Notes: a model not told the origin generated them from the sequence alone. A stretch of 43,539 nt of DNA from Streptomyces smaragdinus (GCF_009604385.1 NZ_WEGJ01000046.1:1-43539); one strand, 5' to 3'; shown: positions 7,325 to 15,873, numbered from the stretch's first letter. Translations and numbers: made by a program.

Positions 7325-8923
7325 ATGCGCGCACGCGCCCAGTCGGCGTTGCACGACGTCTCCAAGTCCTACGGCACCCGCACGATCCTCGACCGGATCA
7401 CCCTCACCCTGCGCCCCGGCGAGAAGGCCGCCGTCATCGGTGAGAACGGCTCCGGCAAATCCACCCTCCTCCGCCTGCTCGCCGGGGCGGAGAAACCCGA
7501 CTCCGGCGAGGTGACCGTCCACGCCCCGGGCGGTGTCGGCCATCTCGCCCAGACCCTCGACCTCGACCCGTCCCGCACCGTGCGGGACGCGGTGGACGCC
7601 GCGCTCGCGGACCTGCGCGCCCTCGAGGAGCGGCTGCGCGCCGCGGAGGAGACCCTCGGCGAGGACGAGGCGTCCCTCACGGCGTACGGCGACCTGCTCA
7701 CCGCGTACGAACAGCGCGGCGGCTACGACGCCGACGCCCGCGTCGACACGGCCCTGCACGCCCTGGGCCTCGCCCGGATCACCCGCGACCGCCGCCTCGG
7801 CACGCTGTCCGGGGGCGAGCTGTCCCGGCTGGCGCTGGCCTGCGTGCTGGCGTCCGCGCCCGAACTGCTGCTGCTGGACGAGCCGACGAACCACCTCGAC
7901 CGCGACGCCGTCGCCTGGCTCGAGGAACGCCTCACAGCGCATCACGGCACGCTCGTCGTCATCACCCACGACCGGGCGTTCCTCGAACGCGTCGCGACGG
8001 TCATCCTCGAGGTCGACCGCGACACCCGGTCCGTCACCCGGTACGGCGACGGCTGGGACGGCTACCGCGCCGCGAAGGCCGCCGCCCGGCGGCGGTGGGC
8101 GCAGCGGTACGAGGAGTGGCTGGCCGAGCTGGCCGGCACCGAGGAGCTGGTGGAGGCCGCGGGACGGCGGCTGGCCGGGACCGGCGGGGATCCGAGGCAG
8201 GGCTTCGGCAAGCACCGGCGGTCGCACGAGGCGAAGCTGGGCGGCCAGGTGCGGGCGGCGCGGCGGCGGCTCGTCGAGCTGCGTGCGGCCCCGGTGCCGC
8301 CGCCCCCGGAGCCGCTGCGGTTCGCGGCGGGGATGACCGCGGGCCCGGGGGACGACGGCGTGCGGCTGGACGGTGTGCGGGTCGGGGAGCGGCTGCGGGT
8401 CGACGCGCTGGCGGTGCCGGCGGGCGGGCGGCTGCTGGTCGCGGGGCCCAACGGCGCCGGGAAGACGACGCTGCTGCGGGTGCTCGCCGGTGACCTGCGG
8501 CCGGACGCCGGGACGGTGCGCCGGCCGGGGCGGGTCGGGTATCTGGCGCAGGAGGTCCCCGTGCGGGGGGCGCGGGGGACGGTGCTGGAGGCGTACGCGG
8601 CGGGGCGGCCGGGGTTCGCGGAGGAGTACGCCGAGGGGCTGCTGGCGCTCGGGCTGTTCCGGGAGGAGGACTTCGGGGTGCCGGCGGCGGACCTGTCCGT
8701 GGGGCAGCGGCGGCGGCTGGCGCTGGCGCGGCTGGTGAGCGTACCGGCGGAGCTGCTGGTGCTGGACGAGCCGACGAACCACCTCGCCCTGGACCTGGTC
8801 GGAGACCTGGAGGCGGCGCTGGCCGCGTACCCCGGCACGGTCGTCGCCGTGTCCCACGACCCGGCCTTCCGCGCCGGGTTCGGCGGGGAGACGCTCGAAC
8901 TGCGGGACGGGCGGGTGGTGTAG
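7325..8923 (+). CDS. ABC-F family ribosomal-protection ATPase (antibiotic resistance type)
   Basis: A 532-residue soluble protein with two ATP-binding cassettes and no membrane segments. NBD1 has Walker A GENGSGKST (39-47), signature LSGGE (161-165) and LLLLDEPTNHLD. An Arg-rich interdomain linker (about 241-330) is the region that enters the ribosome. NBD2 has GPNGAGKTT (374-382), a variant LSVGQ signature and LLVLDEPTNHL. ABC-F proteins of this size and kind displace macrolides, lincosamides, streptogramins or pleuromutilins from the 50S subunit. The leader peptide and attenuator upstream support an antibiotic-inducible role. No biosynthetic cluster is nearby, so intrinsic resistance is more likely than self-protection. 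The exact drug class cannot be read. Confidence 0.9.
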   Translation: MRARAQSALHDVSKSYGTRTILDRITLTLRPGEKAAVIGENGSGKSTLLRLLAGAEKPDSGEVTVHAPGGVGHLAQTLDLDPSRTVRDAVDAALADLRALEERLRAAEETLGEDEASLTAYGDLLTAYEQRGGYDADARVDTALHALGLARITRDRRLGTLSGGELSRLALACVLASAPELLLLDEPTNHLDRDAVAWLEERLTAHHGTLVVITHDRAFLERVATVILEVDRDTRSVTRYGDGWDGYRAAKAAARRRWAQRYEEWLAELAGTEELVEAAGRRLAGTGGDPRQGFGKHRRSHEAKLGGQVRAARRRLVELRAAPVPPPPEPLRFAAGMTAGPGDDGVRLDGVRVGERLRVDALAVPAGGRLLVAGPNGAGKTTLLRVLAGDLRPDAGTVRRPGRVGYLAQEVPVRGARGTVLEAYAAGRPGFAEEYAEGLLALGLFREEDFGVPAADLSVGQRRRLALARLVSVPAELLVLDEPTNHLALDLVGDLEAALAAYPGTVVAVSHDPAFRAGFGGETLELRDGRVV

Positions 8924-8927
8924 GACG

Positions 8928-8955
8928 GGCGGGGGGCGGGAAGCCGCCCCCCGCC
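8928..8955 (+). terminator. terminator of the ABC-F gene
   Basis: A perfect 11-bp stem, GGCGGGGGGCG (8928-8938) with CGCCCCCCGCC (8945-8955), with a 6-nt loop, begins 4 bp after the stop codon. Confidence 0.85.
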
Positions 8956-8991
8956 AAAGTCCCAGACCACTGGCATCCGCAAACCCCATGA

Positions 8992-9001
8992 CAAGCGCTT
9001 G
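8992..9001. promoter_or_regulatory. palindrome CAAGCGCTTG, candidate LacI-family operator
   Basis: A perfect 10-bp palindrome with the central CG typical of LacI-family operators, 78 bp before the start of the secreted polysaccharide lyase. No LacI regulator is encoded in this window, so the binding protein is unknown. Confidence 0.4.
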
Positions 9002-9078
9002 CCGTCGTTGCAAGGGCTCTGCTTGACTCCGCCCCAACAGCCACGCCCCACGCAGGTTTTCGTCCCGGGAGGCACCGT

Positions 9079-11604
9079 ATGGAACTCACGCGCAGGCGAC
9101 TGCTCTCCGCCCTGTCCGCCGCCGGTGTGCTCGCCGTCGTGCCCCCGCGGTTCGCCTCCGCGGCCGAATCCGCCGCGGGGAGCGCGTCCGTGCTGGCCAA
9201 CACCGTCGCCGTGTTCGCCGGCACCCCCGAGTCCAACGCCCGCCCCGAGACCGCCGCCAAGCTCACCGCGATGGCCGCCACCGCCCGCAGCTGGCTCACC
9301 GCGATGGACGGCGCCGGGGCGAACGAGCTCTTCGCCGGTCTGCCGCTCGGCACCAACGACGCCAGCCTCAACACCAGCTACGCCCACCTCTACGACATCG
9401 CCCTGGCCACCCGAGTCCCGGGCGGCGCCAGCGATCTGACCGGCAACCAGGCCGTCCAGCGCCGCGTCATCGACGCCCTCGCCTTGCTCCACGAGCGCTA
9501 CTTCGCCGACCAGTCCAAGGGCTACTACGGCAACTGGTTCAACTGGGAGATCGGCATCCCCACCAGCGTCACCAAGACGTTCGTGCTGCTCACCGACGAG
9601 CTCGCCGCCTACCGCCCCGACCTGATCCCCACCTACATCGCCTCGATGGACGCCTACCTGCGCGCCGGCAGGAACGGCGACGTCGACCTCGACTCCCGCT
9701 TCCACACCGGCGCCAACCTCGCCGACATCACCACCAACCGCATCCTCCAGGGCGCGATCCTCGGCGCGGCGGGCGAGGACCGTATCCGCAAGGCCCTCAC
9801 CGACCAGCTGACGGTCTTCGCGACCATCGACCCGTACCACCTCCAGCACGACAACACCGACGGCCACTACGCCGACGGCTCGTTCATCCAGCACGACTCC
9901 GTCGCCTACACCGGCTCGTACGGGAAGGCGCTGCTCACCCGCGTCGTCCAGACGCTGAAGATCCTCGACGGCACGGGCTACATGGACGGGAACGCGCTGG
10001 TCCCGGTCGTGCAGACCTGGGTGCGCGACGGGTTCGCGCCGCTGATCTTCGAGGGCTGGATGATGGAGATCGTCAAGGGCCGCGCGGTCTCCCGCACGAC
10101 CACCGGCTACGCGGACGTCGCGACCATCGTCGAGGCCGCCGTCGACCTCGCCGGCTACTCCACCGGCGCCGAGGCGGACGCGCTCAGGGGCTGGGTGAAG
10201 TTCGTCCGCGGCAACTCCCGCGCCGCCCTCAACCCGGCGTCCTTCGTCTCCCCCCTCAGCATCGTCGCGTACACGGCGATCCTCGCCGACACCACGGTCC
10301 CGGCCGCCGATCTGGGCGCGACGTCGCGGACCGTCGCGTTCAACGCCATGGACAAGAACGTCCACCGCCGCCCCGGCTACGCCTTCGCGCTGGCCCGCAG
10401 CTCGGACCGGATCAGCAAGTACGAGTACATGAGCGGCGAGAACCTGATGCCCTGGTTCCAGGGCGACGGCGCGTACTACCTCTATCTGTCGGGCCAGGAC
10501 CAGACCCAGGCCTTCGGCGCCGACTACTACGCCGCCGTCTCCCCGTATGCCCTGGCCGGCGTGACCGCTCCGGTGGAGGAGCGCCGCACGATTCCCGAGC
10601 TGTACGGGACGGCCTGGTACGAGAACCCCTCCCACCCGCTGAACTTCACGTCCTCCTCCGAGTCGCAGAACGCGTACGTGTACTTCCCCACCGGCACCAA
10701 CCGGCACTCCGGCGGCGTCACGCTCGGCGCGTACGGGGCGGCGTCCATGGTGCAGTCCAGCGACAACGCGTGGGCGTCGCGGGACCTGCTGCCGGACGAC
10801 TTCACCGTCTACCGCAACGCCTCCGCGACCAAGTCCTGGTTCCTGCTGGACGACGAGATCGTGGTCCTGGCGGCCGGTGTGGGCGACGAGGCGGGCCGGG
10901 ACGTCACCACGGCCGTCGACGCCCGGCACGCGGCCGTCACCGACCAGGTGACGCTCACCGGCGCCCTGCGCGACGGCACCCTCTGGACGTCCGGCGAGGC
11001 GGACCTGCGCTGGCTGCGCTACGCCAACGCCACCCAGCGCACCGCCGTCGGCTACGTCTTCCTCTCCGCCCAGCCGGTACGGGTCGACCACACGGTGGTC
11101 ACCCGCAGCCGCCGCGTGGTCCGCACCGCCAACCCGGACACCGCCGTCACCCGGCGCGTCTTCGGCGCGTCCCTCGCGCAGGGCCCGGCGTCCGCCGCGT
11201 ACGCCTACGCGCTGGTGCCGGGCGCGGACGAGGCCCGGCTGCGGGCGTACGACGGGGGGCCGCTGTCGGTGCTGGCGAACACCGTGCGGCTGCAGGCCGT
11301 CAAGCACACCGGGCTCGGCCTGACGGCGGCGTCCGCCTTCACCGAGGGGCGGCACGAGGCGGCGGGCGTCGGCATCGACGGGCCGGCGTCGGTGCTGGTG
11401 CAGACCGGCGGAGGGGTGACGACGGTGGCGGCGGCGGATCCGACGATGGACCGCTCGTCGGTGTCCGTCCTGCTGCGGGGGCGGCGGCTGGCGCCCGTCT
11501 CGCAGGACGAGCGGGTGACGGTCCGGGGCGTGACGCAGGGCACGCTGATCGAATTCGACGTACGGGAGGTCTACGGGCGCAGCCTGCGGGTGACGCTGCG
11601 GTGA
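9079..11604 (+). CDS. secreted polysaccharide lyase family 8 (hyaluronate/chondroitin/xanthan lyase type)
   Basis: An 841-residue exported enzyme that cleaves uronic acid-containing polysaccharides by beta-elimination. GGGAGG stands 6 nt before the ATG. The N-terminus TRRRLLSALSAAG with a following hydrophobic run and AxA is a Tat-type signal (1-28). The helical catalytic domain contains YYGNWFNWEIG (149-159), a GANLADITTN segment (211-220) bearing the likely catalytic Asn, and DGSFIQHDSVAYTGSYG, whose His272 and Tyr281 have the 9-residue spacing of the family's His/Tyr pair. The beta-rich C-terminal half continues to the end. Length fits PL8. Hyaluronan is common in soil Streptomyces homologues, but the substrate is not fixed by these motifs. 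Confidence 0.9.
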   Translation: MELTRRRLLSALSAAGVLAVVPPRFASAAESAAGSASVLANTVAVFAGTPESNARPETAAKLTAMAATARSWLTAMDGAGANELFAGLPLGTNDASLNTSYAHLYDIALATRVPGGASDLTGNQAVQRRVIDALALLHERYFADQSKGYYGNWFNWEIGIPTSVTKTFVLLTDELAAYRPDLIPTYIASMDAYLRAGRNGDVDLDSRFHTGANLADITTNRILQGAILGAAGEDRIRKALTDQLTVFATIDPYHLQHDNTDGHYADGSFIQHDSVAYTGSYGKALLTRVVQTLKILDGTGYMDGNALVPVVQTWVRDGFAPLIFEGWMMEIVKGRAVSRTTTGYADVATIVEAAVDLAGYSTGAEADALRGWVKFVRGNSRAALNPASFVSPLSIVAYTAILADTTVPAADLGATSRTVAFNAMDKNVHRRPGYAFALARSSDRISKYEYMSGENLMPWFQGDGAYYLYLSGQDQTQAFGADYYAAVSPYALAGVTAPVEERRTIPELYGTAWYENPSHPLNFTSSSESQNAYVYFPTGTNRHSGGVTLGAYGAASMVQSSDNAWASRDLLPDDFTVYRNASATKSWFLLDDEIVVLAAGVGDEAGRDVTTAVDARHAAVTDQVTLTGALRDGTLWTSGEADLRWLRYANATQRTAVGYVFLSAQPVRVDHTVVTRSRRVVRTANPDTAVTRRVFGASLAQGPASAAYAYALVPGADEARLRAYDGGPLSVLANTVRLQAVKHTGLGLTAASAFTEGRHEAAGVGIDGPASVLVQTGGGVTTVAAADPTMDRSSVSVLLRGRRLAPVSQDERVTVRGVTQGTLIEFDVREVYGRSLRVTLR

Positions 11605-11650
11605 CGTGCCTCACGATGCGCGGGCGGGCGGCCGGGCTATCCTGAGCACA

Positions 11651-11753
11651 GCGAAGGGGAGTAGCCCTGCGAACCGGTCGTCGACATGCTGGAGCCCCCG
11701 GGCTCCCGGTGACCGGGTCCGTTCGAGCGTGAGCGGGCGGGCGAGACCTTCGG
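11651..11753 (+). promoter_or_regulatory. yybP-ykoY manganese riboswitch
   Basis: The leader of the GDT1-type gene contains the two conserved loop sequences of the yybP-ykoY class: GGGGAGTAG (11656-11664) and GCGAGACCTT (11741-11750). A P1 helix pairs CGAAGG (11652-11657) with CCTTCG (11747-11752), and GC-rich helices fill the middle. This class binds Mn2+ and turns on manganese exporters, which agrees with the downstream gene. Confidence 0.88.
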
Positions 11754-11756
11754 CCA

Positions 11757-11796
11757 GGCACAGCCATGCGCCGCCGGCGCGTGGACCCGCTGTGCC
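11757..11796 (+). terminator. hairpin in the riboswitch expression platform
   Basis: GGCACAGC (11757-11764) pairs with GCTGTGCC (11789-11796). Inside it, CATGCGCC (11765-11772) pairs with GGCGCGTG (11776-11783) with one G-T wobble. It starts 4 nt after the aptamer. It may act as terminator or translational control element; there is no U-tract. Confidence 0.5.
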
Positions 11797-11883
11797 GGGC
11801 CGACCGGTCCTCCCGTCGCCCGCTTCCGGGCGCTTCGCGTGGGTCCGGGGGCCCGGCCGCTCACAGAAAGCCCGCACCCGGAC

Positions 11884-12477
11884 ATGAACCTCGACCCCGT
11901 GGCGATCTTCACCGCCTTCGGTCTGATCTTCCTCGCCGAGCTGCCCGACAAGACGATGTTCGCCTCCCTCGCCATGGGCACCCGGATGCGGCCGCTGTAC
12001 GTCTGGATCGGCACCTCGTCGGCGTTCCTCGTGCATGTCGCGATCGCCGTCGGCGCCGGCAGCCTGATCGGGCTGCTGCCGAACTGGTCCGTCAAGCTGG
12101 TGTCCGCGCTGCTCTTTGGCTTCGGCGCGTTCATGCTGCTGCGCGGCGGGGGCGGCGCCGAGGAGGAGGGCGAGGAGGCCGGTGCCGCGAAGACGGTGAC
12201 CGGTTTCTGGCCGGTGTACGCCACGGCGTTCATGGCGGTGTTCATCAGCGAGTGGGGCGACCTCACCCAGATCACCACGGCGAACCTCGCCGCCTCCAAC
12301 GGTCCCTGGTCCACGGCCATCGGCGCCTTCGTCGCCCTGTCCGCCGTGTCGGCGCTGGCGCTGCTGGCGGGACGGTTCATCGCCAAGCGGGTGCCGCTGC
12401 AGACCGTGCAGCGGATCGGCGGCGTGTGCATGCTGGGGCTGGCGGTGTGGTCGCTGGTGGAGGTCTTCACCGGCTGA
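11884..12477 (+). CDS. GDT1/TMEM165 (UPF0016) family manganese exporter
   Basis: A 197-residue membrane protein with six predicted TM segments in two repeats. Each repeat carries the family signature in variant form: ELPDKT (E-x-G-D-K/R-T/S with Pro in place of Gly) in the first half and EWGDLTQ in the second. The halves are separated by an acidic loop (AEEEGEEAG). UPF0016 proteins move Mn2+ or Ca2+ against protons; the yybP-ykoY riboswitch upstream points to Mn2+ export. The ATG at 11884 (MNLDPVAIF) gives the usual start; an in-frame GTG at 11839 would add a Pro-rich tail and is less likely. The stop is 2 bp from the convergent kinase stop. Confidence 0.9.
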   Translation: MNLDPVAIFTAFGLIFLAELPDKTMFASLAMGTRMRPLYVWIGTSSAFLVHVAIAVGAGSLIGLLPNWSVKLVSALLFGFGAFMLLRGGGGAEEEGEEAGAAKTVTGFWPVYATAFMAVFISEWGDLTQITTANLAASNGPWSTAIGAFVALSAVSALALLAGRFIAKRVPLQTVQRIGGVCMLGLAVWSLVEVFTG

Positions 12478-12479
12478 GC

Positions 12480-13835
12480 TCAGCGGTAGGCCTCGATCAC
12501 CAGCGGGAGGTCCTCCAGCCACGTCCGCAGCCGTGAGCTGCGCCGCGCGCGTATCTGGGCGTGGTGGACGGCTCCGGCGCGGGTGATCACGGTGACGCGC
12601 AGCCGGGTGCCCTGTTCGGCGGCGTACTGGACGGCGGCGATCTCCTCCCAGCCGAAGGTGTGCGGCTCCTGGTGGGACATCCAGGCGTACGCCGCCTGGA
12701 TCGTCACCCCGGTGGCGTCGATCACGACGCCGCCCGTGGAGTCGGCGGCCATGAAGCTGATGTCGCCCTCGCCGGCGGGCTTCGAGTCGGCGAGCGGATG
12801 CCCGTACGGGCCGACGGGGGGCTGTCCGTTCGGCGCGGCGGGCGGAGGTCCGTTCGGGACGAAGGGCGGCTGACCGTTCGGGCCGACGGGCGGCGGCATG
12901 TTCGGTACGGGCGTCGCGTACGGATTCGGCCCTCCGTACGCGGCGTGCGGCGGCGGTCCGTACGAGCCCTGCGGCGGGGTCGGCGGCATCGGCGGCAGCG
13001 GCGGGGGCGCGTCCGCCGGGACCTGCAGCGTCGGGGGATGCGGCGGTACGGGGGACGCCGGGGCGATGAGGTCCAGCAGCTCGCCGGGGGTGGGCCGCTC
13101 CGTCGCGTCCTTCGCCAGGCACCGGCCGACGACGTCCCGTACGCCCTCCGGGACGGCCGTCAGATCGGGCGCCTCGTGGACCGACCGGTACATCAGCCCC
13201 ATCGGCGTCCCCGCCCCGAAGGCGCTCCCCCCGGCCGCCGCGACCAGCACCGCCCCCAGGGCGAACACGTCCGCAGCCCCCGTGACGGCCGTCCCCAGGG
13301 CCTGCTCGGGGGCGAGGAAGCCCGGGGTGCCGAAGGCCACGCCCGTGGTGGTCAGCCGGGCGGACTCCATGGCGCGCGCGATGCCGAAGTCGAGTACCCG
13401 GGGCCCGTCCGCCGCCATGATGATGTTGCCGGGCTTCAGATCACGGTGCACCAGCCCGCAGCCGTGGATCGCCGCCAGGGCCTCCGCCAGCGCCGCCCCG
13501 AGCCGCCGCAGCCGGTCCTCGTCCATCGCCCCCTCGGCCTCGAGCAGCCCGCCCAGCGTGGGCCCCGCGATGTAGGCCGTCGCCAGCCAGGGGGCCGCCG
13601 CGTCGGGGTCGGCGTCGACGACCTGCGCGGTGTGGAACCCGCCCACCCGGCGCGCCGCCTCCACCTCCGCCCGGAACCGCTCCCGGAAATGCGCGTCCCC
13701 CGCGAGCTCGGGCCGCGCCACCTTCACCGCGACCGACCGCCCGCCGCGCGAACGCGCCAGATACACGGTCCCCATTCCCCCGGCCCCGAGCTCACGCTCC
13801 ACGGCGTACCCGCCGATCGACTCCGGCAACTCCAC
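12480..13835 (-). CDS. soluble Ser/Thr protein kinase with proline-rich linker and C-terminal PH-like domain
   Basis: A 451-residue Hanks-type (PknB-like) kinase. Seen: Gly loop LGAGGMGTVY (16-25), catalytic Lys38, HRDLKPGN (130-137), DFG (149-151) and APE (175-177). A Pro/Gly/Asn-rich linker (about 290-355, repeated PNG and PPP units) leads to a ~95-residue beta-rich domain (GEGDISFMAADSTGG to the end, with WEEIAAVQ) that resembles a PH-type fold. No transmembrane segment or PASTA repeats are visible, so it should act in the cytosol or at the inner membrane face. The start is GTG at 13835 after GGGGGCGGAA. The targets and signal are unknown. It is divergent from the chitinase. Confidence 0.9.
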   Translation of the reverse strand: MELPESIGGYAVERELGAGGMGTVYLARSRGGRSVAVKVARPELAGDAHFRERFRAEVEAARRVGGFHTAQVVDADPDAAAPWLATAYIAGPTLGGLLEAEGAMDEDRLRRLGAALAEALAAIHGCGLVHRDLKPGNIIMAADGPRVLDFGIARAMESARLTTTGVAFGTPGFLAPEQALGTAVTGAADVFALGAVLVAAAGGSAFGAGTPMGLMYRSVHEAPDLTAVPEGVRDVVGRCLAKDATERPTPGELLDLIAPASPVPPHPPTLQVPADAPPPLPPMPPTPPQGSYGPPPHAAYGGPNPYATPVPNMPPPVGPNGQPPFVPNGPPPAAPNGQPPVGPYGHPLADSKPAGEGDISFMAADSTGGVVIDATGVTIQAAYAWMSHQEPHTFGWEEIAAVQYAAEQGTRLRVTVITRAGAVHHAQIRARRSSRLRTWLEDLPLVIEAYR

Positions 13836-14102
13836 CGCGTTCCGCCCCCTTTTGTGTGCCGCCGGGCACCAGTATGGCGCTTGGGGCCGGCCTCGTACTG
13901 GTGTGGGCGTCCGCCTCGGCCCCCGAGGCTTCGCCGCAGGATGATGTCCCACCCGGAACCGGTCCCCGGGGGAACCCTGGCCGGGGCTCCGGGGGCGAAC
14001 GTCCGGGCGTAACTCCGTAACAGAGGGCCACAGTTGGCCGACCGTGGATACCCCCGAGCCCGTTGATGCAGGTGGGACACCGGAGGGGCCCCCTCCGGCC
14101 GA
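13836..14102. other. upstream part of the 415-bp kinase/chitinase intergenic region
   Basis: No credible gene is seen here. It holds the kinase promoter side and a tight 8-bp hairpin, CCGGAGGG (14080-14087) with CCCTCCGG (14091-14098), just upstream of the chitinase promoter. That hairpin could insulate the two transcription units. Confidence 0.5.
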
Positions 14103-14118
14103 ATTGGTCCAGACTATT
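14103..14118. promoter_or_regulatory. dre-like (DasR) or chi operator at the chitinase promoter
   Basis: ATTGGTCCAGACTATT matches 12 of 16 positions of the DasR consensus ACTGGTCTAGACCAGT and contains the TGGTCCAGAC core known from Streptomyces chitinase promoters. It overlaps the -35 box. DasR represses chitin and aminosugar genes until glucosamine-6-phosphate is present. Confidence 0.65.
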
Positions 14119-14145
14119 GACTGGTGCATGACCCGCTCCTACGAT
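14117..14145 (+). promoter_or_regulatory. HrdB-type promoter of the chitinase gene
   Basis: TTGACT (14117-14122), a 17-nt spacer and TACGAT (14140-14145) form a near-consensus vegetative promoter. Transcription should start near 14152, leaving a ~100-nt leader. Confidence 0.7.
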
Positions 14146-14250
14146 CCGGTCGGGCGCAGCCCACATGTCCCCCACCTCGTTCCCCAGCCGGGTGTCGCGT
14201 GCCCGCGCGCCGGGCAACGGTCCTGCCGCTCGGCGGGAAAGGAGCACAGC

Positions 14251-15873
14251 ATGTTCCGAAGGAAGACGCACCCGCCGGAGGGCGGGAGAGCGACCGCCCT
14301 GCGGCGGTCCATCGCCGGCGCCGGGGCCGCGGCCCTGATCGCCACCGGGCTGGCGGCCGCGGGGCCGTTCACCGCCGGGGCCGCCGCCGCCGAGCTGGTG
14401 AGCAACCCCGGGTTCGAGAGCGGGCTGTCGGGATGGAGCTGCTCCGGCGGGTCCGGCTCGGCCGTCAGCAGCCCCGTGCACTCCGGCAGCGGCGCCCTCA
14501 AGGCCACGCCGGCCGGGTCGGACAACGCGCAGTGCACGCAGACGATCAGCGTGCAGCCCAACTCCCAGTACACGCTGAGCGCGTACGTCCAGGGGAGTTA
14601 CGTCTACCTGGGCGCCACCGGCACCGGCCTCACCGGCACCACGTCCACCTGGACGCCGGGCAGCGCCTCGTACAGCAAGCTGAGCGTCAACTTCTCCACC
14701 GGCGCGAGCACCACCTCGGTGACCGTCTTCCTGCACGGCTGGTTCGGCACGCCCACGTACTACGCCGACGACGTGTCCCTCTCCGGCCCCGGCGGCACCC
14801 CGCCGACCAGCCAGCCGCCGACCAGCCAGCCCCCCACGAGCGAGCCGCCCACCAGCCCGCCCCCGACCAGCGAGCCCCCGACGAGCCCGCCGCCGACCAG
14901 CCAGCCGCCCGGCGACAGCACCTGCCCGACGAAGCCCAAGCCGTCCGGCAAGGTCCTCCAGGGCTACTGGGAGAACTGGGACGGCGCCTCCAACGGCGTC
15001 CACCCCGGCATGGGGTGGGTCCCGATCACGGACAGCCGCATCGCCGCCCACGGCTACAACGTCATCAACGCCGCGTTCCCCGTGATCCTCTCCGACGGCA
15101 CCGTCCTGTGGGAGAACGGCATGGACGCCGGCGTCAAGGTCTCGACGCCCGCCGAGATGTGCCAGGCCAAGGCGGCCGGCGCGACGCTGCTGATGTCGAT
15201 CGGCGGCGCCGCCGCGGGCATCGACCTGAGCTCCAGCGCGGTGGCCGACAAGTTCGTCGCCACGGTCGTCCCGATCCTGAAGAAGTACAACTTCGACGGC
15301 ATCGACATCGACATCGAGACGGGCCTGTCGGGCAGTGGCAACATCAACACCCTGTCGCCCTCCCAGTCCAACCTGATCCGCATCATCGACGGCGTCCTCG
15401 CCCAGATGCCCGCCGGCTTCGGCCTCACCATGGCCCCGGAGACCGCGTACGTCACGGGCGGCAGCGTCACCTACGGCTCGATCTGGGGCGCGTACCTGCC
15501 GATCGTCAAGAAGTACGCCGACAACGGCCGCCTGTGGTGGCTGAACATGCAGTACTACAACGGCAGCATGTACGGCTGCTCCGGCGACTCCTACCAGGCC
15601 GGTACGGTCCAGGGCTTCACCGCGCAGACCACCTGCCTCAACGACGGCCTGGTCATCCAGGGCACGACCATCAAGGTCCCGTACGACAAGCAGGTCCCGG
15701 GTCTGCCGGCCCAGCCCGGCGCGGGCGGCGGGTACATGTCGCCCAGCCTCGTCAGCCAGGGGTGGAACGCCTTCAACGGTTCGCTGAAGGGCCTCATGAC
15801 CTGGTCGATCAACTGGGACGGCTCGAAGGGGTGGACCTTCGGCGACAACGTCAAGTCGCTCCAGCACCGCTGA
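14251..15873 (+). CDS. secreted GH18 chitinase with N-terminal carbohydrate-binding module
   Basis: A 540-residue exported chitinase hydrolysing beta-1,4-GlcNAc polymers. AAAGGAG stands 6 nt before the ATG. A long twin-Arg-free signal peptide ends near AGAAAA (about residue 49). It is followed by a jelly-roll module (ELVSNPGFESGLSGWSC, CBM16/CBM4_9-like), a Pro/Thr/Ser linker of repeated PPTSQ/PPTSE units, and a GH18 barrel. The catalytic motif DGIDIDIE lies at 349-356, with Glu356 as proton donor, and YYNGSMYGC follows in the C-terminal half. The promoter carries a dre-like site, so induction by chitin through DasR is expected. Several paralogous chitinases occur in Streptomyces, so no specific chi letter is given. 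Confidence 0.93.
   Translation: MFRRKTHPPEGGRATALRRSIAGAGAAALIATGLAAAGPFTAGAAAAELVSNPGFESGLSGWSCSGGSGSAVSSPVHSGSGALKATPAGSDNAQCTQTISVQPNSQYTLSAYVQGSYVYLGATGTGLTGTTSTWTPGSASYSKLSVNFSTGASTTSVTVFLHGWFGTPTYYADDVSLSGPGGTPPTSQPPTSQPPTSEPPTSPPPTSEPPTSPPPTSQPPGDSTCPTKPKPSGKVLQGYWENWDGASNGVHPGMGWVPITDSRIAAHGYNVINAAFPVILSDGTVLWENGMDAGVKVSTPAEMCQAKAAGATLLMSIGGAAAGIDLSSSAVADKFVATVVPILKKYNFDGIDIDIETGLSGSGNINTLSPSQSNLIRIIDGVLAQMPAGFGLTMAPETAYVTGGSVTYGSIWGAYLPIVKKYADNGRLWWLNMQYYNGSMYGCSGDSYQAGTVQGFTAQTTCLNDGLVIQGTTIKVPYDKQVPGLPAQPGAGGGYMSPSLVSQGWNAFNGSLKGLMTWSINWDGSKGWTFGDNVKSLQHR

Noticed and set aside
8062..11355. A 1097-codon minus-strand open frame across the ABC-F and polysaccharide lyase genes
   Set aside because: The plus-strand genes have family motifs, ribosome sites and a terminator between them; the antisense frame has none.
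14805..14925. Tandem CCGACCAGCC-like repeats that could suggest a CRISPR or VNTR
   Set aside because: They encode the Pro-Thr-Ser linker of the chitinase in frame; repeat units are short and without spacers.
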